Shown here: positions 23,399-35,100 of the stretch, one piece after another
Layout of the letters: each line of letters starts with the position of its first letter
Position numbering within the stretch: the first letter of the stretch is position 1
From: Spirogloea muscicola
Lineage: Eukaryota > Streptophyta > Zygnematophyceae > Spirogloeales > Spirogloeaceae
Length of the DNA: 64,000 nucleotides
NCBI GenBank assembly: GCA_009602725.1
Contig: WELB01000060.1
Span: 21,017 to 85,016 of the forward strand
Direction of reading: 5' to 3'
Position numbers and translations under genes: made by a program
Notes under the pieces: generated by a model
The model's input: only the letters and a program-made list of their open reading frames with translations
Databases searched by the model: none
What the model was told of the DNA's origin: nothing

Positions 23399-24141
23399 GA
23401 CCAGCCATCACAATCAGAGCTTTGGGTTCTACTGGCACCGGTGTATCTTTCTCAATAGACCACTCAACCCACTGAGTCCCAAATAAAGTCCAAGTCCAAG
23501 TCTTGCTTCTTCCTCTCGGAACACTGTCCAGCAGAAGTGCTAATAAATCAGCTACTCCCAGAACCATGAGCTAGGCACACTATCTGTGTAGAATGTGATG
23601 CTTAAGTATTGCATTGATTCTGAGGGCAGATATGACCAAGGAGACAGGGAGACAAGGCTGAAGGTGAACAGGTGAACAGGTGAACAAGGCCCAAAGGGCC
23701 AAATGGTGCCAAAACCACACAGCTATGCAAGACGCGGCAGGCTCTCTTGCCAGGTGTATCGCCTGCGCCTGTCAGTCTCGCTGCAGCGGTCAATGGCACA
23801 CGCATTACATCTGCGTGCCGGTCGCGCTTTGGCTGCAGCCTCACTGGCTACAGACTGGGGACCGCGGAGACTGGTTGCAGCAGCACTGCAAGATAAGCTA
23901 AATACTAATGACAATGTTGAGGTATCACTGACGTGGCAAAGTGTCTGGAGGATGTCGAAGTCAAGCCAGTGACTACTCTAGAATTTGACAGTAATGCATG
24001 TTGCCACATCAGGGCCTCGAGGAGGACTGTGCACACTACACTCGCTTTGCCCCAAGACTCTGCATGAAGACCAGGCTGTAAAAAGACGTTCAGCTGAGCG
24101 TCCAAGTCCAGCATTTTGACACTCTCTGCGTATCTACTCCT
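23399..24141. other. Convergent intergenic region with a LINE-like tail
   Basis: The region lies between the 3' ends of HIRA (+) and the FKBP gene (-). Bases 23690-23905 on the plus strand encode YRLRLSVSLQRSMAHALHLR followed by AGRALAA. This is the C-terminal region of LINE subfamily B, also seen on the minus strand at 27110-27235. No other gene is visible. Confidence 0.55.
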
Positions 24142-25934
24142 CTATGTGGGCCTGATCTTCAGAAGCTCAATGTCAAAAATTACAGTACCCAAGGTGGCTC
24201 CTTCTCCATTCGCTATCCTTGTAGGGTTGAAGATGGTTGTGAACAACCTTTGCCTATCTGAAAACTGCAACACATAATTGGCGAGCTGGAACGACTTGAT
24301 CAGAGTGCGACTCCGTACATTGGCAGTGGTGCAACCCAACATTGACCACAGATTTATGCATTGTCGGCAATTGACGACTTCAACCTATGAGCAAGAGGTT
24401 GATAAATAGTGAAGCACACATTTGGTGGAAGCGGCTGATCGTGAGTGGTTTGGTATCCTTGGCTCGGTGGTATAATTACCCTCCTGATTCCTCCTTCCCT
24501 CATTGTCCTCACAGCTGCATCTAAGCCAGCTATAACCTGCCATTGTGTGCCTCCCATGTGCTTAGTCTCTTGTTACTCGGAGTCATGGTTAATAAGAGGC
24601 TTTTGCTGATAACTCGCAAGCTGCATACTTAGTAGTACAGGCCACCTGATAAATGAGAAATTACAGGATCCTCACTCACATCTCCAGAGCCAACAGTGAA
24701 ACTGAATGGCTCGGGGGTGCCGTCCTTCAGGTGCTCGTACGTGGAGTCAAACCGCCACCCTTGCTTTGCAGCCAGCCTGCCATAGTAGTGGATTGCCACC
24801 TGCAGCTCGACCAACTTCCGCCTGCATTTGAGTGTACACCCTCTGAGCTTAATTGAGCAGAGGCATGCAAGCAGCATAAGTGCATGAAGCAATGCCACCA
24901 CACCTACATTAACAATCAGAGCTGAATGTAGGTACAGTACATGTCTGGTTTTCACATAGCATGTGTGAAATGCCTATGCTCCATAACTGCTTCTTGTGAT
25001 AGATGCAGTGAGCTACAGTAACCTGCACCTTTTAACTTAAGGTGAGTATTTTAGCACCTGTACTTCGACGAATAAACAGAGTCATTCTGACGTGCTAAGT
25101 GTCGAGTCTAGGGCCAATGGGTTAAGCTTCAGAGGGCAGGTTAAACGTAAGAATGCAACCTTGTCGCCAGCCTGCGGTGACCGTCCAGTGCCTTCGCGGA
25201 TGGTGAGCACCTTCACGCCGTTGCCATCCTCCAGCTCCACGAAATTTGGCCGCGGCCGCTCAGGAGCCTCCACACCCAATGCTGTATGAATCAGAAAAAC
25301 ATAGATTAAGAAACAGTCTTTGAGCACTTAAGTGCAATCGCTGTCGACCAGCATTGCCACCTTGCCTGGAGGCAGACCTCTGTTTGACCCTGGGCAAGGC
25401 CGCGCAGCCCTCTATGATTGTTCTTGACAAGAAACAGCTCTTCCTTAAAAAGGCTGTTATAGTAGACTTAACCCTTGTTCTTGCAGTGCATGGCTTGCCG
25501 CTTGCTAACTATATCTGAGCACCTGCAGCTGACCCACCTCACGCTTTAAGCACCTCACACGCCTCCAGTACCTTAACTAAAGCCATCTGCCGTTTACAAA
25601 AACCTAGCTCTAAACCCACAATGAGAACCCTAAATTGGGTGGCACTTAGCGCAAAGTTAGCGGCGAGGCGGGGAACCTCACCCAGAGGCAGGCTGCCGAA
25701 GCAGGCGGCCAAGGCGGCCGCCGGCGCCGCCGCCAATGCAGCCATGGCAGGCCGGCGCCGGCCCACTATGGGATCGGCCGTCGCCTCGGTGCTTCCATCG
25801 GCGTCGCTGGCGAGCCTCGCGCTCGCCGGCGGCGGCGCCTGCCGTCGTCGCCGACGCCATGTTGTTGCCGGCAAGGACGGCCGCAGCGCCGCCAGCTGCG
25901 CCGCCGCCATGCCGCTTGCCGCAGTGCAGGCCAC
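24142..25934 (-). CDS. Chloroplast FKBP-type peptidyl-prolyl isomerase
   Basis: This is a predicted thylakoid-lumen immunophilin. Five exons join in phase to 244 residues: 25682-25934, 25160-25281, 24680-24799, 24420-24536 and 24142-24264. The first exon is a transit peptide with RRR (residues 59-61) ahead of an Ala-rich hydrophobic run, which resembles a twin-arginine lumenal signal. The FKBP fold follows: VKVLTIREGTGRSPQAGDKV, VAIHYYGRLAAKQGWRFDST, FSFTVGSGD, VIAGLDAAVRTMREGGIRR, VIIPPSQGYQ, and an insertion DRQRLFTTIFNPTRIANGEG before FDIELLKIR. The canonical active-site Trp after Val-Ile is replaced by Leu (VIAGLD), common in lumenal FKBPs and often linked to weak isomerase activity. The insertion is shared with one group of plant lumenal FKBPs, but I cannot assign the paralogue number. 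A second in-frame Met eight residues in is an alternative start. Confidence 0.9.
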
Positions 25935-25949
25935 TTCAAGGCCTGCTCG

Positions 25950-26143
25950 TTTGGTACATTCCTTTGGGCTCTGGCTCTGGCCAGGGGACCCACTTCCAGG
26001 AGCCTAGGATCTCTGATCTGCGGCTGCTTAGCAGGGGTTACTGAGTGATTCGTAGCTGCTTTGTTACTTTCTTCTTGGCTGAATTGGCCTCGCTTTAATT
26101 TCATGCGCACCGCGCGCCTTCTCTCTCTCTCTCTCTCTCTCTT
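25950..26143 (+). repeat. LINE-like tail, subfamily B, with 3' untranslated block and CT tract
   Basis: The frame reads GQGTHFQEPRISDLRLLSRGY-like to a stop at about 26043. It is followed by TTGGCCTCGCTTTAATTTCA, the CGCGCGCCTTCTC word and a CT microsatellite (26118-26142). An inverted relative of the coding part lies at 27005-27110, giving an inverted pair about 1 kb apart. Only the last 30-odd codons survive. It begins only about 15-20 bases upstream of the FKBP start. Confidence 0.6.
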
Positions 26144-26189
26144 CTTGTGCTTGTTTCTCTTAGCAAGAAGTGCTCGCCCGAAAAAGCTC

Positions 26190-26625
26190 CGACACTACTC
26201 AGACTACCCTCGCAGTGACCACCTCCTCCCGGCCGCAATCGACACTTTCGGCTGCTTGGGTCCTCGCTTCCATACCCTACTCGAGAACATAGCGAGTCTG
26301 GGATATGCACGACGCGAGGATATGCTCCCAGCCCAGATGGGTATGCCGGCAGCCTATCTGTCATCTCTGCGACGTCGAGTGTCAACCTGTCTGCAACGAG
26401 CTCAGGCGTATGCTCTGCATCAGAAAGCTGGTCGAGCCTTAGCTGCTGGCACAAGAGCTAGTCAATTGCCGTCCGGTATTCGAGCGTCAGCTAGCGACCT
26501 CTATGTGCTGACTCGTGGTTACTGAGCGGGTCAGCTTAGCAGCAGGTGACGTACATTTGTCCAATGTGCTTGCCTTTGTACTTGGCCACACATGGCCTCC
26601 CCATCTCTTAAAACACACGCATTCC
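26190..26625 (+). repeat. LINE-like tail, subfamily A, longest copy
   Basis: The frame from about 26165 to the stop near 26523 includes HLLPAAIDTFGCLGPRFHTL, then LRRRVSTCLQRAQAYALHQK and AGRALAAG, ending SDLYVLTRGY. This order resembles the conserved C-terminus of plant and algal LINE-type reverse-transcriptase proteins (PFAIETYG...SLQR...), as I remember them. The 3' segment GTGCTTGCCTTTGTACTTGG follows. Reverse transcriptase itself is absent, as expected for a 5'-truncated copy. Confidence 0.6.
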
Positions 26626-26880
26626 TGCTACTGCTGCTGCCCAACTTCTCCTCTAGCAGCCCCAGCAGGACAGGTCAACAAGGCCCCAGTCGACACTTCC
26701 GGCCCTCTTTCCCCCCCCCCTCCATTCCTCCTGCCACTGCTGGTGCCTCACTCCTCTAGCAGCCGGCCCTCCCTTTCCCCTCCGCCATCCCTCATCCTGC
26801 CACTGCTGCCAGGCCAGGTCGACAAGGCCCTCATCGGCACTTCCGGCCATCCTTCCCCACCCCCCCATCCCTCCTGCTAT
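26625..26880 (+). repeat. Degenerate tandem unit with C-rich runs
   Basis: Two diverged copies of a unit run CTGCC...CAGGTCRACAAGGCCC...CACTTCCGGCC, starting near 26660 and 26805. A further relative is near 27265-27310 (CAGGATGTCAAGGCCCCAATCG). Each is followed by CCCCCCCCC-type runs. No coding function is evident. Confidence 0.5.
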
Positions 26881-27235
26881 GGAAGAAAGGGCTCGCCCAT
26901 TGAGGATAGGGGCTGGACAAGCCAGCCCAAAAAAGAATGAACAAAGAACGAGAAGGGGGCCAGAGGAAGCCAGAGGAAGCGCTAAGAAACCAAAGCACAC
27001 AAAGAAAGAAAGCAGCTACAAATCACTCAGTAACCCCTGCTAAGCAGCCGCAAATCAGTGAGGCTAGGGTCCTGGAAGTGGGTCCCCTGGACAGAGCCAG
27101 AGGCAGCAGCGAGTGCTCTCCCGGCACGAAGGTGCAGCGCACGCGCCATGGACCTCTGCAGCGAGACGGCCAAGCGCATGCGATACACTTGCGCCAGCGA
27201 CCCGGCTGCAGGAAAGTCTACCGGTTCACCATGGA
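26880..27235 (-). repeat. LINE-like tail, subfamily B, minus orientation
   Basis: On the minus strand an intact tail frame of about 60 codons runs from near 27215 to a stop near 27030. It contains YRMRLAVSLQRSMARALHLR, AGRALAAASGS and LTDLRLLSRGY-stop. The untranslated block that follows (TCTGGCCCCCTTCTC, TTTTTTGGGCTGGC) differs from the one behind the sister copy at 26044. Hairpin words GGGCTGG/CCAGCCC lie at 26910-26932. Confidence 0.6.
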
Positions 27236-27384
27236 TGCTGCCTCACTCCTCCTCTAGCAGCTCCAGCAGGACAGGATGTCAAGGCCCCAATCGTGGCACT
27301 TCCAGCCCTCTTCCCCCCCCCACCCCTCCATTCCTCCTGGCACAGCTGCTGCCTCACTCCACTAGCAGCTCCAGTAGCTGCTAG

Positions 27385-27700
27385 ATGCTAGCTGCTACGT
27401 CATAAGATGTGCTTACCTCTGTACTTGGCCATACTGGCCTTCGACTGTTTCAAATACACGAAATTCTTCCTTGTCGTACTTTGTTCACTCTTTTTTGGGC
27501 TGGCTTTTCCAGCCCCTATCCTCAATGGCCGAGCACTTTCTTCTCAGGGCTGGCCTCGGACCTCGTCGAGCTCTTCTCGGGCTGGCTGTTCACAGCCCTT
27601 ACACCTAAACCCTAAACCCTTTGGGAGAGCCACTTTCAACAACCCTAAACCCCTAAACCCCTTAATCCTAAGTCCTGAACCCTAAGCCTCTTTCTCTCAC
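27385..27700 (+). repeat. LINE-like 3' segments and telomere-like array
   Basis: Bases 27395-27475 match the subfamily A 3' segment (GATGTGCTTACCTCTGTACT, then ATACACGAAATTCTTCC). It is followed at 27480-27550 by a GGGCTGGCTTTTCCAGCCCC hairpin unit. Bases 27600-27690 contain several CCCTAAA/CCCTAAACCC repeats of plant telomere type, interrupted by other sequence. Confidence 0.55.
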
Positions 27701-27709
27701 AGGCTTTGC

Positions 27710-28540
27710 GTTACTTTGAGAAGAGCTGTTCCTCTTGGCCTCTTGGTCTTTCTCCCTTGGCGATAGGAAATGACTTCCAGTAAAGGGTGGTCGCTGTGAT
27801 TGGCCAGCCTAAAGAGAGGAATGAACAAAGTCCGAAGGGGCCAGGAAAGAGCGAGACACGAATTTGCGGCCAAGGCTCTTGGCGAAGGGATGAGCGCATG
27901 ACAAGCAGGTGAGGACGAGGCTTAAATGCAAGGAATATGTCCTTCCAAATGGGGCTGATGGCTGTGAAAGAATGGCGTGTATGCTGAGTGATGGAGGGCC
28001 TGAGTGGCCAAGCACAAAGGCAAGCACATTGACAGATGTACATCATCTGCTGTTGATCTGATTCGATTAGTAACCACGAGTAGCACCTAGAGCTCGCTAA
28101 CTGGTGCCCGTATATCGGACGGCGATTAACGAGCCCTTGTGCCACCAGCTAAAGGTCGACCAGCTTTCTGGTGCAAAGCATGAGCTTGAGCTCGCTGCAT
28201 GCAGGCTGACACACGACGCTGAATAACCGACAAAAAGACTGCCTGCATGCCCATCTCGGCTGGAACCATACTCTCCATCCGCCTTCCCTCGCGCCTTTCG
28301 GAGGACCACTTCTTCTTGGACACAGGCCACCGCCTTTTATGGAGGTAGTCTTCTGAGCTGGTCTCACAGCCAGTCTCACAGCCTTACATGGGAATAGCTG
28401 TTATTTCCCTGGAAGAGCTGCTTCTCTCGGACAGTGAGAAGGCGCATGGCACGCATACGAACTGAAAGGGAGGCCACAGCAAGCCAATACAGTTTTCAAG
28501 CAAAAGCTGGTGCAGTAAATGAAACGCTCGTTCTCTGCAA
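27710..28540 (-). repeat. Composite LINE-like tail, subfamily A, and untranslated fragments
   Basis: On the minus strand, 27955-28330 carries the subfamily A tail ([29 protein letters not shown]) and its 3' segment. Bases 27780-27860 carry the CCAGCC...GGGGCCAGG untranslated block. Bases 28437-28530 carry the block with CTTTCAGTTCGTATGC. Together they suggest nested or adjacent insertions of related elements. Confidence 0.5.
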
Positions 28541-29104
28541 GGCATGGCTGTGAGAGGTGCACATGGCTGTGAGTGGTGCACATGGCTGTGGTGCAATGAA
28601 TGAAACAGCTCATACAATGCACTACCATTACGTGTGCAGCCACCTTAGCATGCATATCCAATCAACGCAATGAGCCACTGAGGAGATGCTGCAGAATACG
28701 AATAGACCTTCAGAATATTATTGCTTTGACACCATTGCAGCCCAAATCTATTACCTTCAAAAATTCACTTGCTTCATAGCGCCTGGGCTTGATGATGAGC
28801 TTGTCCTTCTTACACCCAGCCTCGTGTGCTTGTGTCATCAATGTTCTTACAAGTGCAATGTTATGTACAAGAGCACATCATCATCATTGATTATGCTAGA
28901 TTCTGCTAGTTTTGCTGGAGCGAGCACTAAAACGCTGCCACCTAAGCAATGTAAATCCTGTATGCTAAGCACAGTAAGAACGACGGCAGAAAAGGCTTCA
29001 ATGTGAAGCCCATCTGCACTATGTACATGAAAAGTATCAACTACGAGCTTGCCTGCTGTTGGGTAGCCCAGCGTATACATATGTTGCTAAGAAGGTGGTC
29101 AACA
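28541..29104. other. Region 3' of the lipase gene
   Basis: Tandem GGCTGTGAGAGGTGCACAT-like words occur at about 28547-28590. The remainder is AT-rich with no recognised coding sequence. It probably holds the 3' untranslated region of the lipase on the minus strand. Confidence 0.4.
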
Positions 29105-32100
29105 TCAGGCGTCTCTCGGAGTTGTCATGTTACTTTGGACTTTCTGCAAAAGTGTACAAGAAGCCCACTCCACCAATAAGTCCTTGACTTGCAGATCCAT
29201 TACAGAGCTTCGTGGCATCTGAATATGGAAAGAAGGCAGGTGATGCTGAGCGAGGTACAGCGCAGAGTGGCGTTTGGCAAGAATTGGATAAGGAGAATCT
29301 GATGTTGCTACCTGTAGCAACGAGATGTAATAGTAATTTTCAAGGTGTTGACTAAGAGCTGATCCGTCACGGATTGACTGCAGCATAGCTATTTCTGTTT
29401 GAAGTAGCTTGCTGAGGACTTGTCTCTCCCCTTTCATCTGAAGAGTGGCATGAAAATGGGGACAACTTGAGTAAGAGAGCGTGCAAGGCTGATTGCGGAT
29501 CTCAATCAGTGCCTAGCTGGCATTGGTCTCCGGATTGGCTAGTGAGCACAAGATGGAAGTATGTGACAAAACTGACAAGTGCTACCATCATATGTGCACA
29601 CTCACAAATTGGTCAAAGAGGACGGACGGACTTGTCCCTTCCATCATGTCGACTTGGTAGCCATCTTCTATATTCGTATCATCTTCGTTCACAGGACCCT
29701 GTTGATATTGATTAGATAAAGACTGATCAGACAGCAAGTACCCTCCAAGTGGTTTAGATGGTGAGGATAATGAAGCCACTCAACTGCAATTGCACGTGAG
29801 CTACACACCTGGCTGTCAGACAGGTAGACAGGTTGAGCACCATGGCAGTAACCCATAAGCCGAGGAACAGTGGGGATGATGTCCCTATGGTTTATAATAC
29901 GCCAACTATCTTTAACTTCCTGCATGTCAAGTGTCAGTTCGTCAGCAGTGAAACACTTGCATATCAATGGAGTGGCTGACAGGAGCAACCAAGAAATAAG
30001 AAGCTATGAGAAGCACCATAAAGATGGCAGAGAGTACCTGATCATAGCATTGCACAAAGGCCGTGTTACCAACTCTTGGCGAACCAAAGTTGTACATAGT
30101 CAGACTTACTAGGCCCTCCCTGGAGAGTAGGTAGAACGTGAACAAAGACCATCAGCCTAGAATGTTGCCCATTAGCAGTTAATCTTATCAATCATAAACT
30201 GGTTTACCAACCACGCGACCATCTAGTCACTGTAAGCTCCAAGTGCAAGAGCCATGGCTCACCGTGCAAGCCTGCTTGAAAGCACCTCCTTAGCAAAGAG
30301 GGTTGCAAGAGCACCTCCTAAGCTATGGCCAGTTGTGTACACGTGCCATGGCTTGCCTCCACTGTCATCACTCCTGCTCAACAGCAAACTTGTCAAAAGA
30401 CCTCAGTTCGACCTGATCAATCAGAGCCCTTGTGTCATCACAGGCTGCAGTCCATGCAGCCTCTAAGCAGTCATGTGTGTACTGAGTGAGCAAGTCATGC
30501 AGCTCTGGCCATGCATTTATAACTCAGTGAGCAAGTTCTGCACCCTGCAGACAAATTTGGCCTGAGCTTGTGAAATGCTGCCCGTACTTTGGCATGACCA
30601 CAGCCTCCAAGAGGGCAAGCAGGCGTGAACGGACAGATTCATAGCACTGAAGAAGCCGCTGTGCACCTGCAGCTTCTCAAGAACTTATTGTCAAGAGCTG
30701 GAAAAAGTCAACCTGATTACAGCTTAGAAGCCTCTGTGTAAAGGTGGACAATTTCTGCTAAGCCACAGCAGTAATGACCACACCAGTCACAATACACATT
30801 GCCCCAAGGAGGGTGACAACTTGCAGATATATAAGTGACATGGGGTTGTTTACATAATTGCAGACGCAATTGGAGCAGATTAAACTCAAGGCGACACTTG
30901 CAGATAAGAAAGGTCATCTTGGACTCCTACATGGCCCTACAACAATGCCTGTTACAGGAACAGTGAAATACCATGATGTCAACATCGCCAGCTTTGCAGT
31001 CCCCTGTAGACTGCGCCTGTATGAAGCTGCCAAGAGAAAGGACAGGAGTGAGGGACTTTGTCGAATCCTCAACGCTTGCTTCAATCCTAGTAACTCTTGC
31101 ACAGTCCTGGCAGTAAGACTTACCCAGTTGGCACCATGTTTAGATCTGTAAGCAGATCCCTCAACTTCGTCTGCATCACAAGTAGAAGCAATTTTACTAG
31201 GTTGTCCATGGACCTGGAGTGAGATTTTGCCTCGCTAGAGGAGCAAGAACACCCACCACAAGACACACAATTGACACTACTGATTGATACTACAATTGAC
31301 ATCCTTATTAGCAATGAATCACCTGTTCTGTACCCCTAAAGGCAACCACGATCCGCCTGCGACGCTGATCCCTCCAGACTGCTACCTGGCAAGCAGGGAA
31401 TAGGGAGTAACATAATGCGCATCCAGGATGGCTTCTGTCAAGCACTGTGCACAGTAAATCCTTACTTCTTGGAGAGATTATCATCAGAAGATAGTCTTCA
31501 TTCCATAACAGGCTACTGCGCAGCTCCTATCCTGGCAACAGATTCTTTGTCACTGTGCCTGCTGTTTATATACTATGGCAAGAACCTGGCAACCAAATGA
31601 CACAATTACTGCATCACCTTGTCTGTACCTGCGTGTCAGTGAAGTCGTTGTCAATGAAGAAGATCTTCTCATACTCGGATTTAAGAAAGGAGCTCTGCCC
31701 AAGAGATTTTGCGAGCATAGCCCATGCTTCCACAGCACTCTCAGCACTTGCAAACATCATCCGCATCTTCTCCATCTCTTCTGGTGTCAGTGACTGCTTG
31801 CTGCCAGACTTGAGACGCCCTTGTCTGATTTCCTCCGGTTCCAGAGTATCTGGATCTAGGTCATTGCCACCTAACAAGAGAGCAAGCCTTGGCGTCAGCA
31901 ACAAAAGCAGTCAAATGTGTTGGACAGCAAAACTGCTGAAGGTTTCTGCAGAAATCAACACCCTGACGTAGGAATGAGCGTCGTGCTTAAATGATACCAT
32001 TGTTGCTGCAAAAGGAGTCTGCGTCAGACAAGGTGGACTGAGCATGTAGATTTGATTTTCAAACTTCCTCATAGATGTAGTTGGCGATACACATAGTGCA

Positions 32101-35100
32101 ACTTATTATACAGCATGGAGGAAAACGATACTTTAGACAGAAGCGAATTAGCACATATGTGAAGCTAGGTGCCTTTCATGTATTCTGTACCTCTCTCTTG
32201 CAAAATCCCATTTTCCACAAAGGAGTTTCTGTAGAATCACGTAAGTGGACAGCCATGTAAGAGTGAGCTGCTTGTTGTGGTCCAGAATCAAAAGTATGTG
32301 CAAGGAGCTGTGGTCTGAAAGGTTAGCAGGATACCTGTCAGCTAGTTTCCTCTCCTCCAGAGTGCCTTTGATGAATACAGAGCTCAGAAGAGACTCAGTC
32401 TGCACAGACAACATCATGGTTGGGTACTTCTAAATACAGAAGTGACATGTCACGGATTATGATTAATACATAAAAGGTGGACAATGGATCCTCCGTGCAA
32501 TAATGGACTGCAATGCAAGAATGATCTTATTGCTGAACACTTCACAGTATTAAGTATGAGTACCGTGTCAAATATTGCTCCAGCAGCTTGTGAGACAAGG
32601 TCATCTCTCTTGCTCTCCAGTTCCTCATTACCGCTGTCTTCCTTGGCTACAGTCACTGTCTTGCTCGACTTGTAGACGAGCTCAAGGCAATTTGACTGCC
32701 ACGTCTTCTGCTCCGTGTCACTCGCAGATGAAATTTCGTGATCACTGTCTGATCTGCTCAGCCACCCGTATGTCTGAAGAGTGCCAACTGCTGCAGACAG
32801 TAATCTTTCTCTCAAGCTAATCTGCTTTTCAGGTTCTGAAGGAGAGCTTGAACTTTCTAAGCTTGTCATGCCATCCCCACTGCCTGCTTCACTGAGGCTT
32901 GGTGCAGCACCCTCCGATGCCTGTCTTGTAACATCCTGTGCAATCTGGCTTGAAGAGCTGCTTGCTGTAGTTGCCCCATCTGCTTCACCACACTCGGAAG
33001 AGCTTTGGTTGCCCTGCTCACTCTCAGGGCTGCGAGATGCCTGCCCAGCTCGGCAGCACTGAAAAATGATCAGCAGCAATCCGATATGGCAAAGAGAGCG
33101 CCAAACATGTGAGCCTAACGTAAGTACTGGTGTCTGCCTGTGCTAAGCGCCAATGGCAGTTTCAAGCTGTGAGGGGTCACTGCTTATACTTAGGTTGCAG
33201 GATGCCTGGGTACCTGAATAGCAGAGCGGAGAAAGGTTCTGGTACTCAGAGCCTGCAATCCAGAGAAAGCCTTCACCACCCTCTCTGGAGTCATGTCTCC
33301 AAGTGCTTTACCAGCTGCAACGTACTGTTGAAAGGTCGGAAGTTGCCATCCTTGCCTTGCTGGTGTCATCTCTTCGAACCTTTGGAAGCACACCTACAGC
33401 ACACTTACACAAAAGCCTCTTAGGAGCATAGAATCGAGCGATTTACTGAGCTACTGTTGTGACATTCCAGGTCGTATGGCCACTGTGACGCCTTGAGCAA
33501 CAAGGAGAAGGCTAAAGTCCATGTGAACTTATGGCTCTGACCTGCAAAAGGAGCGTAGCACCGCCACCTGTCCCTGTGAGCAGAAGCTCCAGGTCATGCA
33601 CATCTCCTGAAAGCCAGGGCTAGAGGCTTCGCTGTTATCATGATCGTGAATCCTCTTCGCTCAGCAGGTAATTGGACAATTGTAGTTTAGACAGTGTAAT
33701 ATACTTCTGTAAGACTTGCAGCCGAGCATAGTCACTTCAACAGCGAGAATCCCCTATGTATGCATTCTGTTGGACATGCTCACCATCGCAGAGATCCCGA
33801 AGGGGTACAGAGGTTGAACCCATGGGTCGGTGAGCCAACACAACGTTCGCATCCCATGCTGAAATCTACAGGCAAGACATTATTATGAAACTTCCAAGTT
33901 CCAAGGACATGGAGGAAGTGAATAGATGGATAGATGGTCTGCTGATCTCTACTTGACACTATTATGCTGAGGTAGGAATCTGCATGATCGCCCTGAAAAT
34001 TGCATACTGAAGTCAAGGTGAGCCATGAGAGCAAACGAGCGATGTGCAAATTGCACATTCATGTAGAGGAAAGTGCGTGCTCAGCAGTAATCTACTTGAC
34101 ACCCGCTTCACGACGGTATCTGAGAAGAAAGGTCCATGGCGTGCAACCCAATACCTGCAATGTTTGAATGACTGGATCTGTGACGAGCAGTCTAAGGTCC
34201 TCATTCCAGACAGGATTTCTTGTCCTGGGCACACGGAAGAAGATTGTGAATGAAGCAGACATGCAGAGAACGAGTAGACCACACATTGGGCTCATGATGA
34301 GATGGGTACATGATGCTCATACTACTACTGCTCAAACACGGGTACATATATGTCTTTAGAAAATAACATAAACTCTTTCAAGAGATCTACATATTTGAAG
34401 CGCGCATCTCACAGCCAGATTGTGCGACTTCTCAGCACACCATTGCCTAAACAGAGGCGAACATAAGGGTCACTGGTGCCCTGCCAAGCGAGTTGCAAAT
34501 CAAAACCCCCTCGTGCTCAGCCACTAGCAGTTTGCTGACCTGAGGACTTCTACCGATTAACCTGGAAAATGATCGCGCATTCTTAGCGACATGTCTATGT
34601 GCTTCATATTCACGCCAAGAATTATACAAGGGACATAGTCCTGCTGCTCTGTAAGTGTGGCATGTAAGACTCACCCAGGAGTCAAGACCAGGAAAACTGA
34701 ATGCCCTCTTGAGCTTCACCAAGAGTTGTCCACTGAATATCTCCTGTGCGAATTCCCTGGATCACATTGTACCTGACCTTTAGTATTACAACTTGCGTTG
34801 CATACTGCGTCAAGGGTGCACCTCACATGCATGATGTCCTGGATCAGCAGGTTACAAAAAGCGTGTCAAATGTCCGCCCTGTGTGCCCCTAGATGGGCGA
34901 CAACGTGAGGGATGTTGACTAATAATGTAACATCATTTGAAGACCTTCGCTGTGCAGGATTTGCATGCCTCTGTACATACATAGAGAGATAGTCGACTCT
35001 GCTCCCCAGCTCATCCATTTCAGCCACACCATTTGCTGCCTGCCGTAATATCCATAAGACATTATCTTACAACGAGAATTGCAATTTGTTAAATTGTTAA

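Noticed and set aside
27600-27690. Chromosome end (telomere)
   Set aside because: The CCCTAAA units are few, interrupted and flanked on both sides by unique sequence and genes.
26190-28330. LTR retrotransposon interpretation of the repeats
   Set aside because: I found no paired long terminal repeats, primer-binding site or polypurine tract. The 3'-anchored truncated copies fit non-LTR elements better.
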